This document shows, piece by piece, positions 53,115-62,057 of a DNA stretch of 64,000 bases. Each line of letters opens with the position of its first letter. Position 1 is the first letter of the stretch. This DNA comes from Natrinema gelatinilyticum (lineage in GTDB: Archaea > Halobacteriota > Halobacteria > Halobacteriales > Natrialbaceae). The stretch lies in assembly GCF_024266705.1 (NCBI RefSeq), contig NZ_CP100756.1, positions 1,922,001 to 1,986,000 on the forward strand. Direction: 5' to 3'. Below the pieces are notes generated by a model, which was given only the letters and a program-made list of their open reading frames with translations, was not told the origin of the DNA and searched no databases. Made by a program: the position numbers and the translations under genes.

Positions 53115-54080
53115 ATGGCTAGTCCACCTCGCCAACGTGAGCGCGATCCTGAAACGACCGAAGAAACACAGGACCCAATGGATCGTGAGCGGGTATGTGA
53201 CGAGTGCGAGGGGGGAACGCTCGTCAAGAGCGAGGATCAGGGCGAGCTCGTCTGCGACCAGTGTGGCCTGATCGTCGAGGGGACGAACATCGATCACGGA
53301 CCCGAATGGCGCGCCTTCAATCACTCCGAACGGCAGTCCAAGTCCCGCGTCGGCGCGCCGACGACCCAGACCATGCACGACAAGGGACTGACGACGTCCA
53401 TCGACTGGAAGAACCAGGACGCGTACGGTCGCTCCATCTCCTCTGACAAACGCAACCAGATGCGCCGTCTGCGAAAGTGGCAGGAGCGCATCCGAACCAA
53501 AGACGCCGGCGAACGAAACCTGCAGTTCGCCCTCTCCGAAACAGACCGGATGGCATCGTCGCTGGCCATCCCACGATCCGTCCGCGAAGTCGCCTGCGTC
53601 ATGTACCGGCGGGCGCTCGACGAAGACCTCATCCGCGGCCGCTCCATCGAGGGCGTCGCGACGAGCACCCTGTACGCCGCCTGTCGCATGGAGGGCATCC
53701 CGCGCTCGCTCGAGGAAGTCGCTGCCGTCTCCCGCGTCGAGCGCAAGGAAATCGGCCGCACCTATCGATACGTCGCCCAGGAACTCGGCCTCGAGATGGA
53801 GCCAGTCAACCCGAAGAAGTACGTTCCGCGCTTTTGCTCCGAACTCGAACTGTCCGAGGAGGTCCAGGCCAAAGCCAACGAGATTATCGATACGACGACC
53901 GAGAAGGGCCTCCTGTCGGGCAAGTCACCGACCGGCTACGCCGCCGCCGCGATATACGCCGCGTCGCTGCTCTGCAACGAGAAGAAAACCCAGCGGGAGG
54001 TCTCCGACGTCGCGCAGGTGACCGAAGTCACCATCCGAAACCGGTATCAAGAGCAGATCGAAGCGATGGGCATTCACTAG
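53115..54080 (+). CDS. tfb: Transcription initiation factor IIB (TFB)
   Basis: 321 residues. N-terminal zinc ribbon [30 protein letters not shown] (two C-x-x-C pairs), B-finger region [39 protein letters not shown], and two cyclin repeats (from ~130; [32 protein letters not shown] and [46 protein letters not shown]). It recruits RNA polymerase to TBP-TATA promoters. Haloarchaea have several TFBs, so the paralogue number is not assigned. Start 53115 fits the TATA-like CTTAAGTTC upstream; an in-frame start at 53058 lies before it. Confidence 0.95.
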   Translation: MASPPRQRERDPETTEETQDPMDRERVCDECEGGTLVKSEDQGELVCDQCGLIVEGTNIDHGPEWRAFNHSERQSKSRVGAPTTQTMHDKGLTTSIDWKNQDAYGRSISSDKRNQMRRLRKWQERIRTKDAGERNLQFALSETDRMASSLAIPRSVREVACVMYRRALDEDLIRGRSIEGVATSTLYAACRMEGIPRSLEEVAAVSRVERKEIGRTYRYVAQELGLEMEPVNPKKYVPRFCSELELSEEVQAKANEIIDTTTEKGLLSGKSPTGYAAAAIYAASLLCNEKKTQREVSDVAQVTEVTIRNRYQEQIEAMGIH

Positions 54081-54662
54081 TCCGCTCGGTTTGTGCTCGG
54101 TTCGCAGGTCGGATTTCTTCTTTCGCCGGATCTCTTTTCCTGCATCGACGAGAGGCCGGACGTGGCCAGCAAAACAGAAACTCCGCTCTGGCGTGATACT
54201 CTAATCCGGTCGACTGAGAGCTCCTCTCGCCGTTCTAACGCGACACACGGTGACCTCGAAGGAGTGAACCGCCGACGAGGGAGTGAAACTAACGACGGTA
54301 TCGTCGATCAGTCTTCGTCGTTCTCCGTCGATTCGGGGACGGATTCTCGATTTAGCTACCACTGTGGATATTCTGACTCATCTCCGTATTCTCCCGGTTG
54401 GTATGACTGCTCTTCGGCGGGCGGTCCGGTCCTGCCCGGAGTCAGCGGTGCGTCCGTCGTAACGCCTCCGTCCGATTCGGATGATTTCTATTTTCGCTCG
54501 TTTACCCGCCGCTCATTTGGATTCACCAGCCGGTATAACCGTTGGAAGGTGACCATGCTAGTCGCTAGCAGTGGCTAACCAATAAAACTATCAGTCGCCG
54601 TTCTGAACAACCGTTTCTGCATACGGCGCTCACGTAACTCGAGTATCCGCCCACCGAAAACA
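54081..54662. other. Intergenic, 582 bp
   Basis: Between TFB and the degenerate tRNA-Gly. An open frame at 54093-54578 has Ser-rich composition without domain features and is not called. Confidence 0.5.
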
Positions 54663-54733
54663 TGCGCCGGCCGGGAGTTGAACCCGGCCTACGAGCTTGG
54701 CAAGTTCAGTGGCGCTACGCGGGACCGCACCGC
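54663..54733 (-). pseudogene. Degenerate tRNA-Gly (GCC)
   Basis: The 3' half is a normal tRNA-Gly: anticodon loop TTGCCAA, T-arm GGGTTCAACTCCC, acceptor strand CCGGCGC with A. The 5' half does not fit. A 71-nt model starts GCGGTGC, leaving two mismatches in the acceptor stem; the D-arm does not close, and the anticodon stem has an A-C mismatch. It probably no longer works. A diverged but functional tRNA cannot be excluded. Confidence 0.6.
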
Positions 54734-54857
54734 AACGGCAGTTCTATCGCTTCGTGCACCGAATTCAAACTCACTCATTTTACTTCCTATCCGTCTCTGA
54801 GATTACCCAAAGTCATAAGATATTCGATAGATAGCTGACCTATAATTCCCGTAGGAA

Positions 54858-55319
54858 TTACTCAAGCGTCACCTCGAAGTCTTCTATGAGAATATGGAGA
54901 GCAAGGTGTTGTCGCTTCGTCAATGCAATTATATTATCAGGGGTGTTCAACCACGGGATCGGCTTCTTATGGTGAATCTGCTTACCGTCTACTTTGTCAA
55001 TTCCATGCTCAGCAACCGCGAGAAGGCGATGCACGCTAACCTCAACTTGCACCCCATTATGCGTGTGACCCCATCTCTCATAGCCGTTTGAATCCGGGTA
55101 GAGTGGAACGTGGTCATACGCTTCCCCGACTTGTTCATACGTCTCAATGCCTGCGGCGCGTTTCGCTTTGTTCCAGCCACCTACAATATCACAGATATGC
55201 GTCACACATGGCGAAAGACCAAGTTCCCGGTACTCCGCTTGTGTGGGTGACGTTTCCAATTTCCGTACGGCTTCTCGGAGTGACGAGATACAATCCTGCT
55301 TTGTGTAAACAGACGCCAT
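54858..55319 (-). CDS. HNH endonuclease, homing type
   Basis: 153 residues. The N-terminal half resembles a homing-endonuclease-associated repeat (CISSLREAVRKLETSPTQAEYRELGLSPCVTHICDIVGGWNKAKRAAG). The C-terminal half is HNH: VEVSVHRLLAVAEHGIDKVDGKQIHHKKPIPWLNTPDNIIALTKRQHLALH, with the HH pair, the N and the final H. GC content is lower than in the neighbours. It is free-standing between two tRNA-Gly genes, which suggests a mobile or phage-derived gene. DNA target unknown. Confidence 0.85.
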   Translation of the reverse strand: MASVYTKQDCISSLREAVRKLETSPTQAEYRELGLSPCVTHICDIVGGWNKAKRAAGIETYEQVGEAYDHVPLYPDSNGYERWGHTHNGVQVEVSVHRLLAVAEHGIDKVDGKQIHHKKPIPWLNTPDNIIALTKRQHLALHILIEDFEVTLE

Positions 55320-55433
55320 GCGATACTGCTTCTCAGAGCAACATAAATAACATAACTATATGGATTTGAATTAAAAGACCAGACACCGCATTTTGCAAGA
55401 TTTAGAGGTGGTTTTAAAGAATTTAGTGAACAA

Positions 55434-55504
55434 TGCGCGGTCCGGGATTTGAACCCGGGCTAACTGCGTGGGAGGCAGTTGTCCTACCGCTGGACCAACC
55501 GCGC
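55434..55504 (-). tRNA. tRNA-Gly (CCC)
   Basis: 71 nt, minus strand. Acceptor GCGCGGT with ACCGCGC and discriminator A; anticodon stem AACTGC with GCAGTT around loop CTCCCAC, giving CCC; T-arm GGGTTCAAATCCC. Well-formed. Confidence 0.93.
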
Positions 55505-56026
55505 GCTCCGCAGCAAACGTTTCAGTTCTACAAATTTAAGCTCTCCGCTCCCCGTTCTCGGGGCGCGCTATTCCACACGATCGAGAGCGTTTCGTCGGTC
55601 CTCTACAGGCACCTGGTCGTACTGCACGTAAGTCTCAACGTTCTAGTGGCGGAGTTGTGCCTGAGCAGCCGCTGATTCCTCTTCTCGGGTCATGTAGGTA
55701 CCTACGGCGGATTGTGTATCGACTCATCTTGCGACCTACTATGCAGGTTCCCGCATCATCGACCGAACCCACCCGTTGTATAAGATATCTGGCAGACAAT
55801 CGAAGCTGAGTAGCAAAGCGTAGCGCCGTCCGACACCCGTTCTGTCGATAGTTCCGGTGGTTGGACGCGCCGACCCGTTCACCCGCTCCCGCTTGAGCCC
55901 GTCTGCCTCGAGCGCTCGCCGAACGGCGGTCGAACGCCCGGTGCACGATTCCGTGGAAACCGACCGCTCGGTCACTTTTTCCCGGAGAGGGGAGCCTATT
56001 AGACCGCTGCCTCCCAAGTGTCTCCC
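55505..56026. other. Intergenic, 522 bp
   Basis: No gene supported. The last 35 nt carry the nadE promoter (CCTATTAG, about 55995-56002, ~28 nt before the ATG). Confidence 0.5.
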
Positions 56027-56821
56027 ATGATCGACCTTCGCTTTTCGGAGGCGGAACTGGAACGCCAGCGCGAACACATCACGCAGTTCGTTCGCGATCA
56101 GGTCGCCGCCGCGAATGCCGACGGTGTCGTCCTCGGGTTCTCGGGTGGAATCGACAGTACGCTGACCGGCTATCTCACCGTCGACGCCCTCGGCACCGAC
56201 CACGTCCACGGGCTCGTCCTACCTGGGACGGTCAGCAGCGAAGGGCACATGAGCGACGCCGAGCGGGTCGCACAGGATCTCGGGATCAGCTACGACGTCA
56301 TCGCAATCGAACCGATCATCGGCGCCCTGCTGTCGGCGTATCCCGACGCGGAGGGAGACCACGAAGCGGTCGGTAACGCACGAGCGCGCGTCAGAGCGGT
56401 TCTGAACTATCTCGTCGCCAATCACGAGGGCCGGCTGGTCGTCGGGACCGGAAACCGCAGCGAGGCCGCCGTGGGCTACTTCACCAAGTACGGCGACGGG
56501 GCCGTCGACTGTCACCCGATCGGGAACCTCTACAAGCAACAAGTTCGTCAGCTCGCCTCTCACGTCGGCGTCTCCGAGGAACTCGTCGAAAAGACCGCTA
56601 CCGCCGAATTGTGGGCTGACCAGACCGACGAGGAGGAACTGGGGATCAGCTACGAGACGCTCGACGACATCCTCGCGACCCACATCGACGGGCCGCTCTC
56701 GGTCGCCGCGACCTGCCGCCTGCTCGAGGTCGAGGAAGCGACCGTCGAGAAGGTCCGGCGGATGTACGAACAAAGCGAACACAAGCGCACCGTGCCGCCG
56801 GCACCGGAACCGCTCGAATAG
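56027..56821 (+). CDS. nadE: NAD+ synthetase
   Basis: 264 residues. The pyrophosphate loop SGGIDS is in GVVLGFSGGIDSTLTGYLTVDALG; further NAD-synthase blocks are GTGNRSEAAVGYFTKYGDGAVDCHPIGNLYKQQVRQLA and LWADQTDEEELGISYETLDDIL. There is no glutaminase domain, so it is the ammonia-dependent form converting deamido-NAD to NAD. The ATG at 56027 is preferred over a GTG at 56018 on promoter spacing. Confidence 0.94.
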   Translation: MIDLRFSEAELERQREHITQFVRDQVAAANADGVVLGFSGGIDSTLTGYLTVDALGTDHVHGLVLPGTVSSEGHMSDAERVAQDLGISYDVIAIEPIIGALLSAYPDAEGDHEAVGNARARVRAVLNYLVANHEGRLVVGTGNRSEAAVGYFTKYGDGAVDCHPIGNLYKQQVRQLASHVGVSEELVEKTATAELWADQTDEEELGISYETLDDILATHIDGPLSVAATCRLLEVEEATVEKVRRMYEQSEHKRTVPPAPEPLE

Positions 56822-56844
56822 CCGAATAGGCCGTTGGCGTCAGT

Positions 56845-57384
56845 TCAGCCATCCTGCTCTCGCCACTCGTCCTCGAGCAACCCGTACCAATACGCGTCCT
56901 GGTACTGGCCGTCGATGAATTCGACGTCACGGTGGACGCCTTCCTGCGTGAAGCCGGCGGACTCGAGCAACCGGCGGGACGGCTCGTTGAGTTCGAACAC
57001 GCGAGCTTCGATCCGGTGGAGCCCGAGCTGATCGAAGCCGTACTCGAGGATCTGTTCCACCGCCTCGGTGCCGTAACCCTGTCGCTGGTGGTCGGATGCG
57101 ACCCAGTATCCGAGTTCGGCCTTTTGCACCTCCCAGTCGATCCAGTTGAGCGCGATGGTTCCGACCGGTTCCGATTCGACGACGATCATGACCACCACGT
57201 TCTCGTCGCCACAGACGACGTCCTCGAAGAACTCCCGTTCCTGCTCCAGGTTGAGCGGCCTCGAGCGACCGATCGGCCGCCAGATTCGCGGATCGTTGGC
57301 CTGCGCCTGCAGGAACTCGAGGTCCTCTTCTTCGATCGGTCGCAGCGTACTGCGTTCTCCCTCTAGAAACACGGGGCCGGGCAT
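56845..57384 (-). CDS. GNAT N-acetyltransferase, RimJ/RimL type
   Basis: 179 residues. STLRPIEEEDLEFLQAQANDPRIWRPIG at the start, then the acetyl-CoA loop ELGYWVASDHQRQGYGTEAVEQILEYGFDQLGLHRIEARVFELNEPSRRLLESAGFTQEGVHRD (Q/R-x-x-G-x-G/A present). Target unknown; RimJ/RimL-like enzymes acetylate protein N-termini or small molecules. Confidence 0.9.
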   Translation of the reverse strand: MPGPVFLEGERSTLRPIEEEDLEFLQAQANDPRIWRPIGRSRPLNLEQEREFFEDVVCGDENVVVMIVVESEPVGTIALNWIDWEVQKAELGYWVASDHQRQGYGTEAVEQILEYGFDQLGLHRIEARVFELNEPSRRLLESAGFTQEGVHRDVEFIDGQYQDAYWYGLLEDEWREQDG

Positions 57385-57429
57385 ACCAGGGACGTACCTG
57401 TCAACGTATATATTAATTCCGCTCGCCGC

Positions 57430-58134
57430 TCACTCGAGCAGCGCGTCGACGTCGTCCGCGTGGGCGGCAACGAGGTCTGCGAAGGCTCGGGCTTCGCGTC
57501 GCTCCTGCGTCGCGCGTTCGTCGTCGTCTCGAATCCGTCGTTTCAACGCGGCCAGCGCATCGATCGCGTTCGCGGCGATCTCTTCGGCGACCGATCGGGG
57601 CTCGTCCTCGACCCGCGAAATCAGTCCCATCCGACGGGCCTCCGCCGCGTCGATCGACCGCCCGGAGAGCGCGAACTCGAGCGCGTCGCCCTCGCCCAGG
57701 ACGCGGGGTAATCGAACGGTTCCGCCCCAAGCGCCGAACAGACCGAAGCTGACGCCCGGTTCGCCGTAGGTCGAGCCCGGCGTCCCCACCCGGACGTCAC
57801 AGGCCAGTGCGAGTTCCAGGCCGCCGCCGCGTGCGGGGCCGTCGATCCCCGCAACGACGACCGCGGGCGAATCCTCGATCGACCGGGCGACGCGCTGGCC
57901 CAGGCGTGCGAACTCGGTCGCGCGGTCGCGATTTCCCTCGAGCGCTGCGACCTCGTTCAGATCCGCCCCCGCAGAGAAGGCCTGCCCGCGTCCATGGAGG
58001 TAGATCACCGGCTCGTGGACTCCCTCGATCGCAGCCTCGAGGGCTTCGAGCCCGTCGATGGTGAGGGCGTTGCGCGCCTCGGGGCGGTCGAACGTAACGG
58101 TGCGAATCGAGCTGGTCGTGTCAACGTCGATCAT
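57430..58134 (-). CDS. Enoyl-CoA hydratase/isomerase family protein
   Basis: 234 residues. Oxyanion segments FSAGADLNEVAAL and DGPARGGGLELALACDVRVG; the first Glu (GGGLELAL) and the second (YGEPGVSFG, Glu then Pro) are both present. It is shorter than the crotonase at 4557, with a compact C-terminal helix region. It stands alone next to a DUF7114-like gene. Substrate unknown. Confidence 0.87.
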   Translation of the reverse strand: MIDVDTTSSIRTVTFDRPEARNALTIDGLEALEAAIEGVHEPVIYLHGRGQAFSAGADLNEVAALEGNRDRATEFARLGQRVARSIEDSPAVVVAGIDGPARGGGLELALACDVRVGTPGSTYGEPGVSFGLFGAWGGTVRLPRVLGEGDALEFALSGRSIDAAEARRMGLISRVEDEPRSVAEEIAANAIDALAALKRRIRDDDERATQERREARAFADLVAAHADDVDALLE

Positions 58135-58194
58135 GGCAGCAGTCGACCGGGCGTTTCCAAAGGTCTTTGGCTCCGCCCTCGTAACCCCCCGCTA

Positions 58195-59016
58195 ATGGAG
58201 AAGGCCGACAGCTGTCGGCGTGCCGCCGTCGAGGCCGTCGCGGACGTCGAACCACCGCAACTGCACAACTACATCGAATCTATCCTCGATCGAGCGTCGA
58301 TGGTCCCCGGGACACTCACACTCGAGAGTGCCGCGGCGATGGCAGCAGATGGGCACGCGCTCGAGGGCGATCTCCCTCGTCCCAGTCCCTCCGAGGCCGA
58401 TCGAGACCGTGCATCCGACCAGAATACCGACCGTACTGGGGAGTGCGAACCCGACCGCGTCATCACACACTCGGCCGGAGTCCAGCTCATCTACGAGGGA
58501 CTACGCCTGACCCGAACGCTCGCCCACGACGAACCCTGGACGGCGACCGACGGGACCGCCGCCGATGCCGATGCCGACGATGGCGATCTCGCTATTCTCG
58601 CCGCCGACATCCTCGTCGCCCGCGGGTTCTACCTGCTCGCACGTACGGAGGCCGCCGGCAAGGCCGTCCGGACCGTCCAGTCGTTCGGGCGCGATCAGAC
58701 CAGTCGCACGGACCTCCCCGACGACGGCAGCGACGGCGACCCCCGGTCCGAGGGTCAGACTGGCGGTATCGATCCGACGGCGATCGACGCCAACCTCGAG
58801 CGCGACGTCCTCGAACTCGCCGTCCTCACCGGCGCCGTCGCCGTCGGCGAAACGCCGTCACCGTGGCTGTTCGCCGTCGCAACGGATCTCGCCGACGCCA
58901 TCGGCCCCTCGTTCCCCCCGGCGAGCGAGTGTCTCACCGATCTCGAACCGTCGTTCCACGACCGGTCGCTCGAGGAGGGGCCGACCGATCGGGCGACGTC
59001 GGCGACCGACCCCTGA
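58195..59016 (+). CDS. Haloarchaeal conserved protein, DUF7114-like
   Basis: 273 residues starting MEKADSCRRAAVEAVADVEPPQLHNYIESILDRASMVPGTLTLESA, with ITHSAGVQLIYEGLRLTRTLAHDEPW and DLAILAADILVARGFYLLARTEAAGKAVRTVQSFG. The helical pattern and D-x-x-x-A repeat hint at a polyprenyl synthetase-like helical fold without its DDxxD motifs. The family is recognised as haloarchaeal-only (DUF7114) from memory. Long acidic insertions are present. Function unknown. Confidence 0.65.
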   Translation: MEKADSCRRAAVEAVADVEPPQLHNYIESILDRASMVPGTLTLESAAAMAADGHALEGDLPRPSPSEADRDRASDQNTDRTGECEPDRVITHSAGVQLIYEGLRLTRTLAHDEPWTATDGTAADADADDGDLAILAADILVARGFYLLARTEAAGKAVRTVQSFGRDQTSRTDLPDDGSDGDPRSEGQTGGIDPTAIDANLERDVLELAVLTGAVAVGETPSPWLFAVATDLADAIGPSFPPASECLTDLEPSFHDRSLEEGPTDRATSATDP

Positions 59017-59115
59017 CCACCGGTCACGACCGCGCGATCGGACCGAGCCAGACTGACGCACGGCCCGATCGAATCGAAACCCATAAAGACGACTCCGGTC
59101 AACGAACGAGTGCGC

Positions 59116-59187
59116 GCCTGGGTAGCTTAGCGGTAAAGCGCGTCCTTGGTAAGGACGAGAGCCCGGGTTCAAATCCCGGCCTAGGCT
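59116..59187 (+). tRNA. tRNA-Thr (GGT)
   Basis: 72 nt. Acceptor GCCTGGG with CCTAGGC (one G-T pair) and discriminator T; D-arm AGCTTAGCGGTAAAGC; anticodon stem GTCCT, loop TGGTA within CTTGGTAAG giving GGT; T-arm GGGTTCAAATCCC. Confidence 0.92.
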
Positions 59188-59542
59188 TGCTGTAACTTGG
59201 TTACATCCTGCGTATATAATGGTCCATAGTGACGATACCAACCAGCTGGAGGTGGTTGTGTGAGCCGCGACAGGTTAGCAAGTCGCGGCTGTCCAGTTGA
59301 GTTTTGTTTGGGGTGACCGCCCATCGTCCTGTTACTTGTTCTGGTTATCCCAGACTCGGTCCAGTCAAGCTGTTCCCAACCGTGGCTCTCGCCGTATTGA
59401 AATATAAGAAATAAATATATTCTGCTATTTCGACCGCTCCCGCTCAGACAAAAACGCGCAATAATATCATTATTTTTATCATCTAAAATCGTTAATATGT
59501 ATACACAAATATTTTAAACTCGGCTACTAACGACGCAGGTGT
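59188..59542. promoter_or_regulatory. AT-rich upstream region of the LivK-like gene
   Basis: 355 bp, strongly AT-rich from 59400. ATATTTTAAA at 59509-59518 is placed ~30 nt before the ATG at 59543 and is the likely TATA element. No gene seen. Confidence 0.6.
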
Positions 59543-60808
59543 ATGGCAGACAAACACAAACAATCCCGGCGTAGCTACCTGAAAGCGGCGGGTGTTGCAG
59601 GTGTAGGAGGCCTTACTGCACTTTCGGGCTGCGTCGACAGCCTTACTGGTGGTGGTGGTAGCGGTCCCATCAACTTCGGATCCATTCTTCCCATCACTGG
59701 CGACCTCTCGGATTTCGGTCCGGGGATGCAGAAGGGTGTCAACATCGCAGTAAAGGACATGAACGACGCTGGCGGGCCGCTCGAACGCACTGTCAAGCAC
59801 TTCGAAAAAGATTCCGAGACAGACTCCCAGAAGGCGAAGAACAAGTACGAGGTTCTCGTGAGCGAGAACAACATCATCGGGTTCGTCGGGGCAGCATCCT
59901 CCGGTGTGTCCGTTCCGCTGGCCAAGACCATCGCAAGCGATCAAGTGACGCAGGTCAGTCCGGCATCGACTAGCCCGGTGCTCAAGAATATCGGGTTCGG
60001 CGATTCAGACGAGACGAAGTACTTCGGCCGAACGGCGCCGAACGACTCCCAACAGGGCATCGTTATGGGAATGGCGATGAACGACTTCGTCGAGGCCGAG
60101 TCAGCTGCCTTCCTCCACGTCAACAACGCGTACGGGGAGGGACTGGCGAAGAAGGCACAGCAGGCTTTCAACGGGGAGACACTCCAGCTAGTCCCCTACA
60201 GCTCGAAGACGTCCGATTATACGTCAACGCTCGACAAACTGTTCGAGGGTAATCCGGATGCGGTCGGGTTCGTCGGGTATCCCGAATCCGGCCAGTCCAT
60301 TCTTCAAACGTGGAGCGACGGCGGCTACGGTGGCCAGTGGGTTCTCAGCGAGGGGCTCAACTCCACGGACTTCTTTAACAAGATTCCGGATATCGTGAAG
60401 GATATGTACGTCTCCTCGCCCGACCCGAAGTCGACGAAGGGCGCTGAGAAGTTCAAGCAGGCGTTCGGTGCCGAACCTGCCGTCTTCTCGCCGCACTCCT
60501 ACGATGCCGCATTCCTCATGGGACTCGCCATCCACAAGGCGGGTGAGGCGTCGGGAACCGCCATCGCGAAGAACATCCAGTCGGTTTCACAGTCTGGTGG
60601 CCAGACAGTCACTGTTGGCGAGTTCGACAAGGCGAAGAAAGCGCTGGACGACGACAAGTCCATTAATTATCAAGGTGCATCCAGTCCGGTAGATCTGAAC
60701 GAAAACCTCGAACCACTCAACCGGTTCGCCATCCTGCAGGTTCAGACGAACGCGGAGGTGGAGTCGGTGAAGACAGTTCCACAGTCGTTCTTCAAGGGCA
60801 AGGTGTAG
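59543..60808 (+). CDS. Branched-chain amino acid-type ABC transporter substrate-binding lipoprotein
   Basis: 421 residues. Tat-lipobox signal SRRSYLKAAGVAGVGGLTALSGC, a Gly-rich linker, then periplasmic-binding-protein type 1 body: INFGSILPITGDLSDFGPGMQKGVNIAVKDMNDAGG and VGAASSGVSVPLAKTIASDQVTQVSPASTSP. Family members bind Leu/Ile/Val, amides, urea or aromatic acids. The LivF ATPase at the window end may be part of the same system, but it is convergent and separated by insertion elements. Confidence 0.9.
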   Translation: MADKHKQSRRSYLKAAGVAGVGGLTALSGCVDSLTGGGGSGPINFGSILPITGDLSDFGPGMQKGVNIAVKDMNDAGGPLERTVKHFEKDSETDSQKAKNKYEVLVSENNIIGFVGAASSGVSVPLAKTIASDQVTQVSPASTSPVLKNIGFGDSDETKYFGRTAPNDSQQGIVMGMAMNDFVEAESAAFLHVNNAYGEGLAKKAQQAFNGETLQLVPYSSKTSDYTSTLDKLFEGNPDAVGFVGYPESGQSILQTWSDGGYGGQWVLSEGLNSTDFFNKIPDIVKDMYVSSPDPKSTKGAEKFKQAFGAEPAVFSPHSYDAAFLMGLAIHKAGEASGTAIAKNIQSVSQSGGQTVTVGEFDKAKKALDDDKSINYQGASSPVDLNENLEPLNRFAILQVQTNAEVESVKTVPQSFFKGKV

Positions 60809-60914
60809 CCCGCGACTGGACGACTCTGTTTTCTTGGGCCGCCGTGACGCACAGCGGTAGCCTCGTCTAGGACGTTTGCCAACTGATTCATAGATCGGCC
60901 GGTCAGTGCCATTC

Positions 60915-60995
60915 ATACGGACTACTGTACGTCATTGCCGGTGCAACCGCGACCGTCCTGCGGGTGCACCGGTACATCGGTACAGCAGACCGTAT
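60915..60995. repeat. Dispersed palindromic repeat, copy 3
   Basis: Outer arms ATACGGACTACTGTA (60915-60929) and TACAGCAGACCGTAT (60981-60995); inner hairpin arms GTGCAACCGC and GCGGGTGCAC around loop GACCGTCCT, which is the reverse complement of the loop in copy 1 although the outer arms run the same way. It lies 106 nt after the LivK-like stop. Confidence 0.85.
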
Positions 60996-61052
60996 CAATC
61001 GTCGGAATCCTCCTTGCATTCGTGTAAGAAATTAGCAAGGGCGAGTGAACTA

Positions 61053-61095
61053 CCCCGCCCTACTCGTCGCCTTTGGCGACTCCTTGAGGGCGGGG
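61053..61095 (-). ncRNA. Right-end hairpin, predicted guide (omega) RNA scaffold of TnpB
   Basis: Minus strand: outer 9-bp stem CCCCGCCCT with AGGGCGGGG, inner 6-bp stem GTCGCC with GGCGAC around AAA. It overlaps the displaced last codons of tnpB, as usual for omega RNAs made from the tnpB 3' end. The guide would be the flank beyond about 61045 (minus strand TCGCCCTTGCTAATTTC...). It is now 930 bp from the rest of tnpB. Confidence 0.6.
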
Positions 61096-61119
61096 CTTCC
61101 TGCTTCGACGACGCGACTT

Positions 61120-61127
61120 GCAGATAC
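61120..61127 (+). repeat. Target-site duplication, left copy
   Basis: GCAGATAC, identical to 62058-62065; 8-bp duplication flanking the IS5-type element. Confidence 0.9.
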
Positions 61128-62057
61128 TGCCGTGTTGAATAGCTACTGAATCATAGTTAGAGTGGCTCACAGAGCGGTTCTATATTGGCGATGGCGAACA
61201 TGAGGACAATCTCACGAAACTGTCGATACCAGCCCAGCGCTCGCACGGCGTCGCCGAGCGAGCGCTTCGTCGTTGAGTACGAGGTTTCGGCCATCCAGCG
61301 CTGTGAGTAGCCTTTTGCCCGGATGAGCGCGTTATGTCCTACCGTGAGTGGTCTCGATCCACGTTGTAAGATGAGCGGTTCGACACCGAGCGCATAGAAT
61401 TCGTACTTGGTGTGCCAGTTGTGGAAGGCTTTGTCAGCCGAGACGGACAGCAGGTCGTCCGCGTTCCGGCGGACGACCTGCGGCCCAGTCTTCGTATCGT
61501 GTTTCCACCGTGCTGAGATATGCACGTCGAGAACAGCGAGTGAGTCTACATCGGTTAATGTCGTCACTTTCAGCGTCTGCACGTCACTTCCAGACCGCTG
61601 GCGGTAGTACGAGGAGGCTGAGCGGCGGTCGAAGAACGTACTGTCGAGAGCTGCGTGACCAGACTGCGGGTGTTGCTGCGCTGAAACGCGCAGCAACGCC
61701 CGCCACACCCACATTTTGAGACGGTCGAACGATTTGTAGATCGTGGTGAACTCAGGAAGATCGTCTCGGTCTAAGCCGAGCACATCACGAATCTCGGTCA
61801 TGTACTTCAGCCGATTCGGCGTTTCACGGTAGCTGTGGCCGTCTTCGAGCCGGAAACAGTGCAGAACGACGTGCACCCAGCGGGCGAACCCGCCGCTGGC
61901 GGGCTCGCCCGCGTGCTTCCCCAACGCTTGTTTGGCTAGGTGGCGACACTGCTCAACGAAGTCGAGGAGATCGACTTCCATAGGTCAGAATCGATTTCCT
62001 CGGCTTCGCCCTTCTAACCCGTGATATCAGCCGATTGGATCGCTATTCAACACGGCA
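61128..62057 (-). mobile_element. IS5-family (ISH1-like) insertion sequence, complete
   Basis: 930 bp with perfect 16-bp terminal inverted repeats TGCCGTGTTGAATAGC (61128-61143) and its complement (62042-62057), flanked by the 8-bp duplication GCAGATAC. Carries one transposase gene. It is inserted in codon ~402 of tnpB; removing it and one duplication copy restores the tnpB frame into SRVVEAGSPALKE, a typical haloarchaeal TnpB tail. Perfect ends and duplication indicate a recent insertion. Confidence 0.92.
61157..61981 (-). CDS. IS5-family transposase
   Basis: 274 residues. DDE residues D113 (HAALDSTFFDRRS), D183 (SVSADKAFHNW) and E232 (WMAETSYSTTKRSLGD, the Y-2-R/K-3-E-6-type neighbourhood YSTTKRSLGD follows) are all present. 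No frameshift, so it may be active. Transcribed in the same direction as tnpB. Confidence 0.93.
   Translation of the reverse strand: MEVDLLDFVEQCRHLAKQALGKHAGEPASGGFARWVHVVLHCFRLEDGHSYRETPNRLKYMTEIRDVLGLDRDDLPEFTTIYKSFDRLKMWVWRALLRVSAQQHPQSGHAALDSTFFDRRSASSYYRQRSGSDVQTLKVTTLTDVDSLAVLDVHISARWKHDTKTGPQVVRRNADDLLSVSADKAFHNWHTKYEFYALGVEPLILQRGSRPLTVGHNALIRAKGYSQRWMAETSYSTTKRSLGDAVRALGWYRQFREIVLMFAIANIEPLCEPL

Noticed and set aside
54093..54578. 161-codon frame after TFB
   Set aside because: Ser-rich, poor third-position GC bias, no domain; likely non-coding.
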